Translations under genes and position numbers: made by a program
Shown: positions 1-5,892 of the stretch, in pieces
Layout: each line of letters begins with the position of its first letter
How positions within the stretch are numbered: position 1 is the first letter of the stretch
Notes under the pieces: generated by a model
Seen by the model: the letters and a program-made list of their open reading frames with translations, nothing else
Told to the model about the DNA's origin: nothing
Databases searched by the model: none
From: Candidatus Saccharimonadota bacterium
GTDB lineage: Bacteria > Eremiobacterota > Xenobia > Xenobiales > Xenobiaceae
Length of the DNA stretch: 7,293 nucleotides
Assembly: GCA_004554425.1 (NCBI GenBank)
Contig: SFMI01000083.1
Location: forward strand, 1-7,293
Direction: 5' to 3'

Positions 1-81
1 CTAAACAATTTACAAGAGAAGAAGATTAGTAGCTTCTCTGCTCAAATAAAAAATATACGCGGCGAAGTAATTGAGCTCTAA
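1..81 (+). CDS. C-terminal end of an unidentified protein (5' truncated)
   Basis: Frame 1 is open from the window edge for 26 codons and stops at TAA (79-81). The visible tail ends in ...IRGEVIEL. Twelve bases after the stop a strong terminator hairpin begins, which is the expected arrangement for the end of a real gene. The tail is mixed polar and hydrophobic (SFSAQIKNIRGEVIEL), with no membrane segment or recognisable motif, and 26 residues are too few to name a family. It converges on the large minus-strand gene to its right. The reading frame is fairly secure because of the terminator; the function is unknown. Confidence 0.6.
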   Translation, partial: LNNLQEKKISSFSAQIKNIRGEVIEL

Positions 82-92
82 TTAAAAATAAC

Positions 93-138
93 AAAAAGCC
101 TCTATATTTCCAAAATTTTGGAGATATAGAGGCTTTTT
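93..138. terminator. Bidirectional factor-independent terminator between convergent genes
   Basis: Arms 93-107 and 124-138 are exact inverse complements. Pairing continues inward through a G-T pair (108/123), then TCC/GGA (109-111 with 120-122), to a self-complementary AAAATTTT centre (112-119), so the stem is about 19 bp or more. The GC part GCCTCTAT/ATAGAGGC is flanked by A5 on the left and a T run (133-139) on the right. It therefore gives a U-tract on both strands and can end the plus-strand gene stopping at 81 and the minus-strand gene stopping at 191. Confidence 0.9.
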
Positions 139-149
139 TGTATAAAGGC

Positions 150-179
150 AAGCGGCCGACAAAAAGCCGACCGCTTTTT
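150..179 (+). terminator. Second hairpin, likely tandem plus-strand terminator
   Basis: AAGCGG (150-155) pairs with CCGCTT (171-176). After one mismatch CG (157-158) pairs with CG (168-169), with an A-rich loop. TTTTT follows at 175-179, so in the plus direction it has terminator form. On the minus strand no good U-tract follows the hairpin, so the 1095-residue gene probably relies on the 93-138 hairpin. The repeated hexamer GCCGAC (155-160 and 166-171) lets the arms slip. Weaker than the first hairpin because of the mismatch. Confidence 0.55.
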
Positions 180-190
180 GGGTCGTTTAT

Positions 191-3100
191 TTATTTGGGG
201 AAATAGACGTAGTATTCATTGCCATAACCTTCGGGGTAGACGTTGGCCAAGTGATCAGAAGTCTCTTGGCCGTTGCCCTGAGATACATAAATATGGCCGT
301 GGTAGCCGCCGTTGTAGCCACTACCGGAACCGTAAACTACGATAGCACCGGCAGGAAGTTGCTTTAGCTGATCTTTAGTAATGTCGGCGCTAGTAAACTT
401 AGTGAAACGATCGGCGTACTTTGAATCAATTTCACCTACGGCGCAGAAAGCGCTGGGGCCTCCGATACTAATGCCTAATCTACTTAAAGCACTGGAAACG
501 CCGGCATAGCACCAGCCAGTAGTATTGCGGTTTTGAGCTTCTGTGAGAGAACTTTGAGCAATTTGCAAGCCGAACTCTGTACTGCCGCTCATCAAGTCTT
601 CCAAAGTAGGTTCGCTCATAGCTTTAATGGCCGCTTCAGACAAGGTGCCAGCAGCTATACGATCGGCATAGCCAGTTTCTTTTTCTTTAGTTGGCTTGAG
701 GCTATACTCATCGGAGAGATTCTGCCAACCTTCGGCATCTTTGGCCATGGAATTTACATTCTTCCATTCGCGGCTATAAGGTGAGTAGTCGCCAGAAGCT
801 ACTTCATTGTATTTCTCAGAGAAACTTTCGACATTGCTATTGGCCATGTCTATAACTTTATCGCGATACAGAGAAGTGGTATCTCCCTTGTAACCGCCGC
901 CGTTGGGGATAGTCTCTGGCTCTAGCTCTGATTCGAAACCAGGGAAGAGGGAGGGTAAAGCAATACCTTGATAGTCGGCATAATTGCCTTCATCGAGAAG
1001 CTGAGTGGCCATTTCGCCGCTCTCATCTTGAAGCGCAGCCAAAGCTATGGGGCCATAGTCTCCAAACATAGATTTGGCAGTTTGCATATCCAAATCGGCA
1101 TTAGGATGTTTGTCTAAATATTCGGCAATATCTGTATAAGCGTCGGTTACACTTTGGCAAGCGCCTTTGTGATCTAAAGCATTGATAGAATCGCGCATAG
1201 CGTAAGCTTCGGCTTTGGCATTTTCGGGGAGCTCGTCTACAGCCTTATAAAACTCTACTTCAGATTCGGCTTCCAATACTTGGTGATATTGCTCATCAGC
1301 TTTGACACTGGCAGCTGTAGCTTCAGCAGCAGTTTGTACTAAGGCTCTATCTTCGGCGGAGAGATCATCTTTATCGAGTAAACCTTTAGTATAGTCGGCA
1401 ATAGCTTCTCGGACTACGTCGTTAACATTGCGGCCGTCTGCATTGGCTACAGCTTCTTGAATATAGGCGTTGGCTCCATCTTTCAAACCGTCAGGCAGAT
1501 TGTTTACCGCTTCGACGGCTGCATTTTCAGCGGAAGCTTGCTTTTGCTCGAGGTAGCCGGAACCAGCTTCTAAAACAGCCTGGGCTTTTTCATTATTGGG
1601 ATCTTGCTCTAAAGCTTCACGAGCCCATTCGATAGCTTCACCGGCTTTCTCCGGATCGGTAACATCGACAGCTTCTCGTTCGTTATGGAAGCTGAAAGGA
1701 CTATTAAGGCCCAAAAGATCGGGATTCTTAAGCTCTCCAGTAGGATTACCTGCTTCATTAAGAGCGTTCTCAAAATCTTTCTGAGCCTCTTCCTGGCGCA
1801 ATTGTTGAACAGCGCTATCTTGCTTTTCTTTTAAAGCAATTTGATTGTCCAATTGGCGAATAAATTGCTCTTGTTCAGTCTTTTGACTTTCTAAATCGGA
1901 AATTTCAGCTTCTAAAGCCTGGAGCTGCTCATCTTGCTCTATAGCCTCTTTGAGAGCAGGGTTGCCTTCCTGAATAGCAGCCATCTTCTCATCCATAATG
2001 GACTGAGCTCTGGTCATTTGCTCTTCGTAGTTGGTCAACCTTCGCTCTTGAGTAGCTTTTCTTCTCTCCAAATTGGAGTTTTTTTGCTCAAGCTTAGTGA
2101 TTTCGCTTTGAATAGCTTTTTCTTCAGCTTTTAACTGATCTACTTTGGCTTGTAATTCAGCTTTTTTAGCTTCATATTCCGCTTTGGCGCTTTCGTAAGC
2201 AGCTTGAGCTTCTTTGTCGTCTCCGCTGGGAGCAGAAGGAGGAGTGAGAGAACTCAATTCACTTTGGGCAGAGCTCAATTCCGCACTCTTGGCTTGTTTT
2301 TCGGCTGCCTTAGTATAGAGACTCTGCTGGTTTTGGGCGATCTCTTGGTTAGTTTGATTGTTGTCTTGCTGGACTTTGGCCTTTTCTTGCTGAGCTCTGT
2401 CGTAGTCAGATTTGGCTTTGTCGTAGTCGGTTTGGTTCTTTTGCTGCTCAACTTTTTGTTGAGGAGACAAACTATCGGTACCGACTTCTTTGGTGATGTC
2501 GGCTTTGCGCTGGTTGATTTCAGACTTTTTGGACTCAACTTGTGAAGTAATGTCGCCGACTTTGGTCTGAGCTTCAGCTTTTTGCTGTTGCAAGCCTTGC
2601 AAATCTTCGGCCATCTCCGGAACATCGGAAGCAGAGGAGGCTGCTTCAGTAGAAGCTGCAGTCGGACTGGTACTACCTACATTGCCTACAGAGCCAACCG
2701 AACTTGGACTACCCACACTGCCGGAAGAACCTACTGGAGAAGCGACACTATTGCCAGAATTGCCTTGGCTAGGTTGACTTTGCTGAGCTTGTGGTGTTTG
2801 CTGAGCATTTTCATTAGCTTGAGCTTGTTCGGCTTGTTTGGCTTCTTCGGCCTCTTTAGCTTCTTTAGCGGCTTGAGCATCTTTGGCAGCAGTTACTTCT
2901 TCGCCATTTTCATATTGATCGAGAGCTTTGTTTATGCCTTCCATTTGCTCATCGGTCAGCTCTTCAATGCCTAATTCAGAGAGAGTCTTACCTAAAGAAT
3001 TGACTTCTTCATCACCATCTTCTTCGCTTATTTCGCCACTTTTAGCGTCTTCGGCCTTTTCGCTTTTTTCAATTTGACTCTTATAATCGGTTACAGAAGC

Positions 3101-3478
3101 GTTGATGAATTCGTTCAATTCATCCTTGGTAAGGGGCTCTTCACCCTCTTCTTTGCGTCTGGCATTTTCTTGGCTAATATCAAATAAGAGATTACTTAAA
3201 TCGGCGCTCTGTTGTTCGGTAAGTTCGCTAGCCTCTTTGCCAAACAAAGCGGCCACATCTTCGGTAGTGAAAGATTTATCGAAATTCTCTCTTTGAGCTT
3301 TCGCTACAGCTTCGGCATCTTCAGTTCCTTCAAGTTGAGCAGAACCTGTAATTTGCACAGAATCGTCTATGTTAAAATTGATACCCATCTGAGTGGCAAA
3401 ATCTTGGTTGCCCAAAATAGGCATATTGCCGGTGATAGACGACATTAGATTTGTTAAGGAAGTGGAGTTGAAAGACAT
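191..3478 (-). CDS. Large coiled-coil protein with C-terminal CHAP/NlpC-like cysteine peptidase/amidase domain
   Basis: A 1095-residue protein, ATG at 3476-3478, preceded by AAGGGGG four bases upstream. Residues 1-55 have no signal peptide or membrane segment. Residues 56-200 are acidic and helical, followed by an A/K/E/Q run (200-225) and a flexible Q/S/G/V linker (226-282, with repeated SVGS units). Two long coiled-coil blocks lie near 287-410 and 420-575, split by a PPSAPSG hinge. Residues 608-650 contain one TPR-like helix pair (AIEWAREALEQDPNNEKA), and a mainly helical region runs to about 860. The end (about 975-1095) resembles CHAP/NlpC-P60 papain-like folds: GWCYAGVSSAL places the nucleophile candidate at C990, LPAGAIVVYG is the typical strand before the histidine, and YHGHIYVSQG gives H1062 (or H1060), with D1075 a possible third residue. 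Such domains usually cut peptidoglycan peptides. The catalytic call is inference from motif order. It is the lone gene of its transcription unit; the secretion route is not evident. Confidence 0.8.
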   Translation of the reverse strand: MSFNSTSLTNLMSSITGNMPILGNQDFATQMGINFNIDDSVQITGSAQLEGTEDAEAVAKAQRENFDKSFTTEDVAALFGKEASELTEQQSADLSNLLFDISQENARRKEEGEEPLTKDELNEFINASVTDYKSQIEKSEKAEDAKSGEISEEDGDEEVNSLGKTLSELGIEELTDEQMEGINKALDQYENGEEVTAAKDAQAAKEAKEAEEAKQAEQAQANENAQQTPQAQQSQPSQGNSGNSVASPVGSSGSVGSPSSVGSVGNVGSTSPTAASTEAASSASDVPEMAEDLQGLQQQKAEAQTKVGDITSQVESKKSEINQRKADITKEVGTDSLSPQQKVEQQKNQTDYDKAKSDYDRAQQEKAKVQQDNNQTNQEIAQNQQSLYTKAAEKQAKSAELSSAQSELSSLTPPSAPSGDDKEAQAAYESAKAEYEAKKAELQAKVDQLKAEEKAIQSEITKLEQKNSNLERRKATQERRLTNYEEQMTRAQSIMDEKMAAIQEGNPALKEAIEQDEQLQALEAEISDLESQKTEQEQFIRQLDNQIALKEKQDSAVQQLRQEEAQKDFENALNEAGNPTGELKNPDLLGLNSPFSFHNEREAVDVTDPEKAGEAIEWAREALEQDPNNEKAQAVLEAGSGYLEQKQASAENAAVEAVNNLPDGLKDGANAYIQEAVANADGRNVNDVVREAIADYTKGLLDKDDLSAEDRALVQTAAEATAASVKADEQYHQVLEAESEVEFYKAVDELPENAKAEAYAMRDSINALDHKGACQSVTDAYTDIAEYLDKHPNADLDMQTAKSMFGDYGPIALAALQDESGEMATQLLDEGNYADYQGIALPSLFPGFESELEPETIPNGGGYKGDTTSLYRDKVIDMANSNVESFSEKYNEVASGDYSPYSREWKNVNSMAKDAEGWQNLSDEYSLKPTKEKETGYADRIAAGTLSEAAIKAMSEPTLEDLMSGSTEFGLQIAQSSLTEAQNRNTTGWCYAGVSSALSRLGISIGGPSAFCAVGEIDSKYADRFTKFTSADITKDQLKQLPAGAIVVYGSGSGYNGGYHGHIYVSQGNGQETSDHLANVYPEGYGNEYYVYFPK

Positions 3479-3482
3479 GGCG

Positions 3483-3489
3483 CCCCCTT
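3483..3489 (-). promoter_or_regulatory. Shine-Dalgarno of the 1095-residue gene
   Basis: On the minus strand AAGGGGG stands four bases before the ATG. It is a G-rich variant of AGGAGG and fixes the start at 3478. The 43-codon ORF at 3987 uses a similar AAAGGGG, whereas the stalk-protein gene uses the classical AAAGGAG. Confidence 0.6.
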
Positions 3490-3660
3490 GGCTTATAGTT
3501 ACTTAATAAATCCCGACAAATAGGGCAAAAGTCTAGTCTTTTCTTTATAATTGGCTAAACTTTTGCTTATCCTTGCGATTGTTGGAAAATGTGCTTTACG
3601 TTTTGCGCCAAGTTAATGCTTAGGTTAATTATTTACATAATAAAATTATTTTGTATATAT

Positions 3661-3675
3661 TGCATATATTATGCA
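3661..3675. repeat. Palindrome in AT-rich intergenic DNA, possible operator
   Basis: TGCATA (3661-3666) and TATGCA (3670-3675) are exact inverse repeats around TAT. They lie in a very AT-rich block (about 3625-3680), between the minus-strand start at 3478 and the plus-strand promoter at 3729. A site here could serve either direction. No regulator is recognised from the motif, and such palindromes arise easily in AT-rich DNA. Confidence 0.3.
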
Positions 3676-3728
3676 TTACGATAGCTTTTTGCTCTACAAA
3701 AATAAAGTGTTTTTGCGTTCTTAAAGTC

Positions 3729-3757
3729 TTGATATTACTTAATGATTGGTTTATAGT
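3729..3757 (+). promoter_or_regulatory. Sigma70-type promoter of the 43-codon unit
   Basis: TTGATA (3729-3734) and TATAGT (3752-3757) are separated by 17 bases, with one mismatch in each hexamer against TTGACA/TATAAT. The predicted transcript starts near 3764, just at the hairpin-rich leader, and would run about 400 nt to the terminator at 4122-4166. This is the best promoter match found by eye in the window. Confidence 0.65.
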
Positions 3758-3763
3758 GACGAG

Positions 3764-3986
3764 TGCAGGGGAGAACTTCCCCTAATTTAAGGCGAACACT
3801 GTTTATCGCCACTTGGCGTTTTACGACCACTCTGTACATGTTTGTGAGTTGGTATTTCTTGTATTCGTCTGTCGTTGGTTGCGTATTTTCCTAATCGCTG
3901 GTAAATTTGCCTACTTTTGCCAACTTATCTCAAATAATCGTCAGTCTGGTGATCATTCCAAAACTTTTCACAAAGGGGTTGCCAAT
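3764..3986 (+). promoter_or_regulatory. Long structured 5' leader (possible cis-regulatory RNA)
   Basis: About 220 nt lie between the predicted transcript start and the ATG at 3987. Hairpin A pairs AGGGGA (3767-3772) with TCCCCT (3778-3783) over a small loop. Hairpin B pairs GGCGA (3791-3795) with TCGCC (3806-3810). Hairpin C pairs CGCC (3807-3810) with GGCG (3815-3818) and is followed by TTTT, so B and C exclude each other. GAGTG (3761-3765) could close the group with CACTC (3828-3832). A further weak hairpin is formed by TGGTAAA and TTTGCCA near 3900-3923. No known riboswitch, tmRNA, RNase P, SRP or 6S consensus was recognised. The rest of the leader is open in one frame but has no convincing start. 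Confidence 0.4.
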
Positions 3987-4118
3987 ATGTACAATAATAG
4001 CAAAAATTGTTTTCGTCATTCTTATAACATTCAACCTGAAATTGTGGTAAAAACTACCGATATTGTGAACGAGCAGCCTCGCTTTTGGCTCAGCAAATTG
4101 TGTAGAAAATCAGTATAA
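3987..4118 (+). CDS. Small basic protein of 43 residues, unknown function
   Basis: The ATG at 3987 follows AAAGGGG (3972-3978) with an 8-base spacing, and the frame ends at TAA 4116-4118, four bases before a strong terminator. With the promoter at 3729 this makes a complete transcription unit. The product starts MYNNSKNCFRHSYN and ends FWLSKLCRKSV. It is basic, with two Cys and several aromatic residues, and has no signal peptide or membrane helix. The same frame stays open back to a TTG at 3813, which would give 101 residues, but that codon has no ribosome binding site and sits inside the hairpin region, so the internal ATG is preferred. It could be a regulatory or nucleic-acid-binding small protein, or a short ORF carried on a regulatory RNA; the sequence does not decide. 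Confidence 0.5.
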   Translation: MYNNSKNCFRHSYNIQPEIVVKTTDIVNEQPRFWLSKLCRKSV

Positions 4119-4121
4119 AAC

Positions 4122-4166
4122 AAAGCTCCCACGCTTAAACTGGTAAGGTAAAAGCGGGGAGCTTTT
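4122..4166. terminator. Bidirectional terminator between the 43-codon ORF and the stalk-protein gene
   Basis: AAAGCTCCC (4122-4130) pairs with GGGAGCTTT (4157-4165). After one bulged A, CGCTT (4132-4136) pairs with AAGCG (4152-4156), giving 14 bp around a 15-base loop. The T run at 4163-4166 serves the plus strand. On the minus strand the hairpin is followed by CTTTGTTTTAT. It lies four bases after the stop at 4118 and about 24 bases after the minus-strand stop at 4189, so it serves both convergent genes. Confidence 0.88.
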
Positions 4167-4188
4167 GCTTTAGTTAGACAACTAAAAA

Positions 4189-5589
4189 TTAGTCGCGAGT
4201 TACGGTGCGGCTAATGTCGGCTACTTTCTCGCCATCGAGGTAGGCTTCACCGTTAATGGTGATAGTCATACCTGAACGCATAGAAGAAAGATCTACTTTG
4301 GTATCAAAAGCGCCTTGAGAATCGGCGATAGTTTCTACATTTATAGCCTTACCTTTAATGGTAATGAGGTTCATTACAGAAGCTTTACCGACAATTTCAA
4401 ATTTAACGGTGGCTTTAGGAGCGGTAGTTCCTACCAAATGCAAAGTAGTTCCTACTTTTTCGTTGGCTTCAGGAACGCTAAGTTTTATAGTGTAATTTTG
4501 GGAAGTAGAGCTGGCAGCAGCTTTCTTACCACAAGTAAAAGTCCAAGAATAATCGATTTTTTGACCTTCGTTATCTACACCTAAAACTTTGGCGCTGTGT
4601 TTGCCTGCAGCAAAACTGCTTTCGGGGACATAGCTAATGGCTTTAGTATCGTAATCGCAAGAGCCAGTTACTTCGTTGTCATCTAAGAAGAGACGGATAG
4701 AACCTTCGCTAATTTTATTGATAAATTCTACTTTTACGGAATTGGCGCGACGCACAGACGCGTTGGGAGCCGGATTGATAGCAGTGAAGAATTTGTTTAA
4801 TTTAGGATCGTTAGCTACGTTGACAGTAGAGGAAGAAGAAGCGGAAGATTTACTGTTGATTGTAATAGTTTGAGCAGCCTCTTTGGAGCCATCTTTGCCA
4901 TCTTTAGCTAAGCGACCGACTAAAACAGCGTCGGAGACTTTCATGTTTTTGAGGACAGTTAAAGAACCGGAGTAAACGCCCTCTTTGTCTTCGTGCATAG
5001 GAATATCGGTTTTGAAGCCGACAATATCAAAAGTGGCTTTGCAACCGGCTTCGCCGCGCATTTGTACAGTAAGGGTATCACCGGTGCGTAAAACGCGACG
5101 AGGGCTTATTATCAGCTCTTCAATAGCCAAATCGCCAGAAGAAGCACCTTTGCTGTTTACATAAACAGTTTTGGAAGCGCCTTCCCATTTTACTTCAGCA
5201 CCTAAAGCTTCGCCGATAAAGCGGAGAGGAACCATAGTGGTGCCGTCTACAGAAGCAGCTGGAGTAGAAAGCACTTTTAAAGCGCCGTTAATATAAGCAT
5301 CGGTTTTGCCTAAGCTGAGACGAATTTCGGTAGAGCCTTTGGTAGCGGTAACTGTACGGGTGGCGCCTTCCCATTTTACTTCGGCGCCCAAGGCTTCGAA
5401 GATGGCACGCATAGGAACCAAAGTGGCTCCATTAAGCATAACGCCGGATTGAGATAATTGTTTATTATCTACCAAAACTTTGATAGAAGGCGAAGCTGCG
5501 CGACTGCTGATGCTTAGGGTTAAAAAAGCGCCTAAAACAGCCAAAACGACAGCTAAACTTTTTACAAAATTGCTATTACGTTTAAGCAC
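4189..5589 (-). CDS. Secreted stalk-domain protein (copper amine oxidase N-terminal-type domain) with Ig-like repeats
   Basis: A 466-residue protein with a GTG start (5587-5589) and an AAAGGAG site seven bases upstream. Residues 1-31 form a signal peptide: MLKRNSNFVKS, a hydrophobic core to about 27, then SRA as a signal peptidase I site. Residues 34-146 are the stalk domain found at the N-terminus of some copper amine oxidases and in many Firmicutes surface proteins. It shows two copies of its hallmark, LVPMRAIFEALGAEVKW (57-73) and MVPLRFIGEALGAEVKW (119-135). Beta-rich regions follow. Residues 155-245 carry TGDTLTVQMRGEAGCKATFDI and an M-E-G-Y-G pattern; an Ser-rich linker covers 247-256; an Ig/FN3-like region spans about 262-353; a last beta module spans 365-466. 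No enzymatic motif is visible, so an adhesive, structural or ligand-binding role outside the membrane is inferred. No LPXTG, SLH or C-terminal membrane anchor is present, so the protein is probably released or non-covalently attached. Confidence 0.85.
   Translation of the reverse strand: MLKRNSNFVKSLAVVLAVLGAFLTLSISSRAASPSIKVLVDNKQLSQSGVMLNGATLVPMRAIFEALGAEVKWEGATRTVTATKGSTEIRLSLGKTDAYINGALKVLSTPAASVDGTTMVPLRFIGEALGAEVKWEGASKTVYVNSKGASSGDLAIEELIISPRRVLRTGDTLTVQMRGEAGCKATFDIVGFKTDIPMHEDKEGVYSGSLTVLKNMKVSDAVLVGRLAKDGKDGSKEAAQTITINSKSSASSSSTVNVANDPKLNKFFTAINPAPNASVRRANSVKVEFINKISEGSIRLFLDDNEVTGSCDYDTKAISYVPESSFAAGKHSAKVLGVDNEGQKIDYSWTFTCGKKAAASSTSQNYTIKLSVPEANEKVGTTLHLVGTTAPKATVKFEIVGKASVMNLITIKGKAINVETIADSQGAFDTKVDLSSMRSGMTITINGEAYLDGEKVADISRTVTRD
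5177..5382 (-). repeat. Internal duplication within the stalk domain
   Basis: The segments 5177-5196 and 5363-5382 are identical for 20 bases and stay similar on both sides. They encode the repeated ALGAEVKWEGA motif of the two stalk half-domains. Two half-repeats are normal for this family; the near-identity of DNA here points to recent duplication, gene conversion or strong constraint. Confidence 0.7.
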
Positions 5590-5597
5590 GATACACT

Positions 5598-5604
5598 CTC
5601 CTTT
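5598..5604 (-). promoter_or_regulatory. Shine-Dalgarno that decides the GTG start of the stalk protein
   Basis: AAAGGAG on the minus strand lies eight bases before the GTG. With the signal peptide starting at once, this makes the GTG start secure even though it is not ATG. Confidence 0.75.
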
Positions 5605-5688
5605 TTAGAATGCACATAAAAGAGTTGAAAGCTCGCTCGAAAAAAACACGCTTTTATTTATCTTTCCCTGTGCGTTTTAGATAATTGC

Positions 5689-5705
5689 GTTGAAGAGCCT
5701 TCAAC
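5689..5705. repeat. Inverted repeat, candidate operator
   Basis: GTTGAAG (5689-5695) and CTTCAAC (5699-5705) are exact 7-base inverse repeats around AGC. The repeat lies about 100 bases upstream of the stalk-protein start. The arms have the size of a typical dimeric regulator site. It is not followed by a T-tract, so it is not a terminator. The regulator is unknown. Confidence 0.4.
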
Positions 5706-5785
5706 TTAACTGAGTATAAAAACCTTTATTTAGATTTTATTTTCGCAAAAGTAGCCCCAATATATGTGCGTAATTTTTGCTTTAG

Positions 5786-5799
5786 TATTGTCAACAATA
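5786..5799. repeat. Palindrome TATTGT-CA-ACAATA, candidate operator
   Basis: Six-base arms (5786-5791 and 5794-5799) flank a 2-base centre. It lies 18 bases upstream of the -35 of the opine dehydrogenase promoter, a usual place for an activator site, and contains a perfect minus-strand TTGACA. Its TTGT...ACAA form resembles GntR-like operators in general shape only; no specific regulator can be named. Confidence 0.4.
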
Positions 5800-5817
5800 G
5801 ATATTTTTCTAAAGCTC

Positions 5818-5847
5818 TTGAATAGGAAAAATAGTTTTTTCTATAAC
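5818..5847 (+). promoter_or_regulatory. Likely sigma70-type promoter of the opine dehydrogenase-transporter operon
   Basis: TTGAAT (5818-5823) and TATAAC (5842-5847) are 18 bases apart. Transcription would begin near 5854 and leave a leader of about 39 bases before the GTG at 5893. The match is good but in AT-rich DNA, so chance similarity is possible. Confidence 0.5.
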
Positions 5848-5892
5848 TAGCACGCCGATGGTATGTGCCTTTATCTATTCACCTAGTACCGG

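Larger units (their letters stand above)
5590..5892. promoter_or_regulatory. Divergent control region between stalk protein and opine dehydrogenase
   Basis: This 303-base AT-rich stretch contains no credible gene. It holds two inverted repeats (5689-5705 and 5786-5799), a plus-strand promoter (5818-5847) and the Shine-Dalgarno of the minus-strand gene. For the minus strand no pair of -35 and -10 hexamers with 16-18 base spacing stands out: TATACT reads leftward from about 5719 without a fitting -35, and a perfect TTGACA (5789-5794) has no -10 at the right distance. Confidence 0.6.

Noticed and set aside
533..3448. Several plus-strand ORFs of 62-130 codons (for example 2204-2545, 2582-2974) and a minus-strand ORF at 2275-2625 inside the large gene
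   Set aside because: They lie wholly within the 1095-residue frame, have no ribosome binding sites, and show the skewed Leu/Phe/Ser- or Lys/Thr/Pro-rich compositions expected from reading the repetitive coiled-coil codons in another frame or strand.
3492..3519. Minus-strand TTGTCG-16-TATAAG as promoter of the 1095-residue gene
   Set aside because: Transcription would start within the Shine-Dalgarno itself, and the -35 match is poor. The true promoter of this gene was not found.
3813..3986. TTG-initiated 58-codon N-terminal extension of the small plus-strand ORF
   Set aside because: The TTG has no Shine-Dalgarno and falls inside a hairpin of the leader, while the ATG at 3987 has AAAGGGG at good spacing.
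3764..4166. The 400-nt unit as tmRNA, RNase P RNA, SRP RNA or 6S RNA
   Set aside because: The length fits some of these, but their conserved segments (for example the tRNA-like ends of tmRNA or the GAGGAAAGTCC core of RNase P) are not present.
4315..4873. Plus-strand ORFs (4315-4584, 4676-4873) opposite the stalk-protein gene
   Set aside because: They are antisense to a well supported secreted protein, lack ribosome binding sites and resemble no protein family.
5290..5490. Stalk-protein gene as a copper amine oxidase
   Set aside because: Only the N-terminal stalk-type domain is shared with that enzyme name; the catalytic domain and its topaquinone tyrosine motif are absent.
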